Assembly (NCBI RefSeq): GCF_006538885.1
Contig: NZ_BJLY01000003.1
Location: 372,001 to 436,000, forward strand
Direction of reading: 5' to 3'
Length of the DNA stretch: 64,000 nt
Source: Gluconobacter roseus NBRC 3990
Lineage (GTDB): Bacteria; Pseudomonadota; Alphaproteobacteria; Acetobacterales; Acetobacteraceae
Each line of letters opens with the position of its first letter. Within the stretch, counting starts at the first letter, position 1. This document shows positions 63,548 to 64,000 of the stretch, one piece after another. Both the position numbers and the translations under genes were made by a program. The notes beneath the pieces were generated by a model that was given only the letters and a program-made list of their open reading frames with translations, was not told where the DNA came from and made no database searches.

Positions 63548-64000
63548 TCAGGCCGGCCGGGGCGTGGTGCCCACGATCCTGGCCGGGTTGCCGACGGCGG
63601 TGGAATAGGCGGGCACATCTTCCAGCACCACCGAGGCAGCCCCGATCCGGGCATATTCACCGATAATGAGGCGGCCGAGAATCTTGGCGCCCGATCCGAT
63701 CATGGCACCCCGGCGTACGATAGGATGACGGTTGCCGGTCAGTTTGCCCGTGCCCCCGAGCGTCACATCCTGAAACAGCGCAACATCATCTTCGACGATG
63801 CTTGTCTCGCCGATGACGATCCCCGTTCCATGATCGATGCTCAGACGCCGCCCGAGCCGGGCTGCCGGGTGGATGTCGATGGCAAAGAGTTCGTTGATCC
63901 GGCTCTGGAAATGATGGGCCAGATGCTGACGGCCCTTCGTCCAGAGATGGTGTGAAATCCGGTAGGCCTGAAGCGCCTGCCATCCCTTGAAGAACAGGAA
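63548..64000 (-). CDS. cysE: Serine O-acetyltransferase CysE (5' truncated)
   Basis: Acetylates L-serine with acetyl-CoA, first step of cysteine synthesis. The visible 150 residues are the C-terminal part: YRISHHLW...LAHHFQSRINELFAIDIHPAARLG, then left-handed beta-helix hexapeptides (SIDHGTGIVIGETSIVEDDVALFQDVTLGGTGK) including the conserved DHGTGVVIGET active-site segment and the closing VVLEDVPAYSTAVGNPARIVG. The frame stays open to the window edge, where the start lies beyond. It is convergent with the epimerase gene. Confidence 0.93.
   Translation of the reverse strand, partial: FLFFKGWQALQAYRISHHLWTKGRQHLAHHFQSRINELFAIDIHPAARLGRRLSIDHGTGIVIGETSIVEDDVALFQDVTLGGTGKLTGNRHPIVRRGAMIGSGAKILGRLIIGEYARIGAASVVLEDVPAYSTAVGNPARIVGTTPRPA

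Noticed and set aside
1-64000. CRISPR array or prophage
   Set aside because: No regularly spaced direct repeats, cas genes, integrase or phage structural genes were seen on either strand.

Overview
The window looks like chromosomal DNA of an acetic acid bacterium, most likely Gluconobacter or a close relative (Acetobacteraceae, Alphaproteobacteria). This is inference from gene content and base composition. Most genes are GC-rich with strongly G/C-ending codons. The set includes FlaF with an alphaproteobacterial flagellin, a MucR/Ros regulator, an alphaproteobacterial Fur/Mur-like regulator coupled to OlsB, an OprB sugar porin, sugar-porter MFS and periplasmic mutarotase genes, and a radical SAM/UdgX pair. 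Most of it is ordinary housekeeping sequence with tight operons (ATGA/GTGA overlaps).

Layout. 1-3.1 kb: end of a sugar transporter, two paralogous small membrane proteins and an exported 18-residue-repeat protein. 3.1-9.4 kb: an RluA-type pseudouridine synthase overlapping ftsK; rsmD, an RluB-type synthase and a class I amidotransferase in one operon; tadA. 9.5-20 kb: a DegP-like protease, a flippase and a glycerophosphotransferase-like gene (divergent pair), L-serine dehydratase with threonine aldolase, divergent folD with a short MetF-like protein, and an exported M1 peptidase. 20-22.6 kb: flaF and a long flagellin. 22.8-25.5 kb: radical SAM DNA-repair protein coupled to a fused DUF4130-UdgX protein. 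25.6-30.7 kb: an EmrA/EmrB/outer-membrane-factor efflux system with its own TetR regulator and two near-identical candidate operators. 30.8-31.9 kb: class II fructose-bisphosphate aldolase.

32.2-35.6 kb is different: two AT-rich glycosyltransferase genes separated by about 1 kb without a recognisable gene, ending in a truncated IS5-family transposase. It looks like a horizontally acquired, decaying surface-glycan patch. GC-rich sequence resumes at 35.67 kb with a response regulator/histidine kinase pair, then NifU-like, nitroreductase, tsaB-rimI, TusA-like, MucR, Fur-like with OlsB, Lnt, an XRE regulator, a tyrosine phosphatase-like gene, a His-rich lipoprotein and a globin-coupled chemoreceptor (to 47.6 kb). 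47.6-56.7 kb: cnoX-like/LonN/Trm112 operon, tRNA-Gly, a flavoprotein, OprB, inorganic pyrophosphatase, a small exported protein, a FUSC efflux protein and a CAU tRNA. 56.7-64 kb: EttA, a GNAT enzyme, an mlaA-mlaC operon followed by a GT-C-like membrane protein, an exported aldose 1-epimerase, and cysE cut by the window end.

The most unusual signals are the twin TetR operators around the efflux genes, the radical SAM/UdgX repair pair, the AT-rich glycosyltransferase patch, an apparent CTG start for the histidine kinase, and an orphan terminator suggesting a small RNA. I found no CRISPR array, prophage, plasmid origin or complete insertion sequence, and no clearly novel multi-gene defence system.
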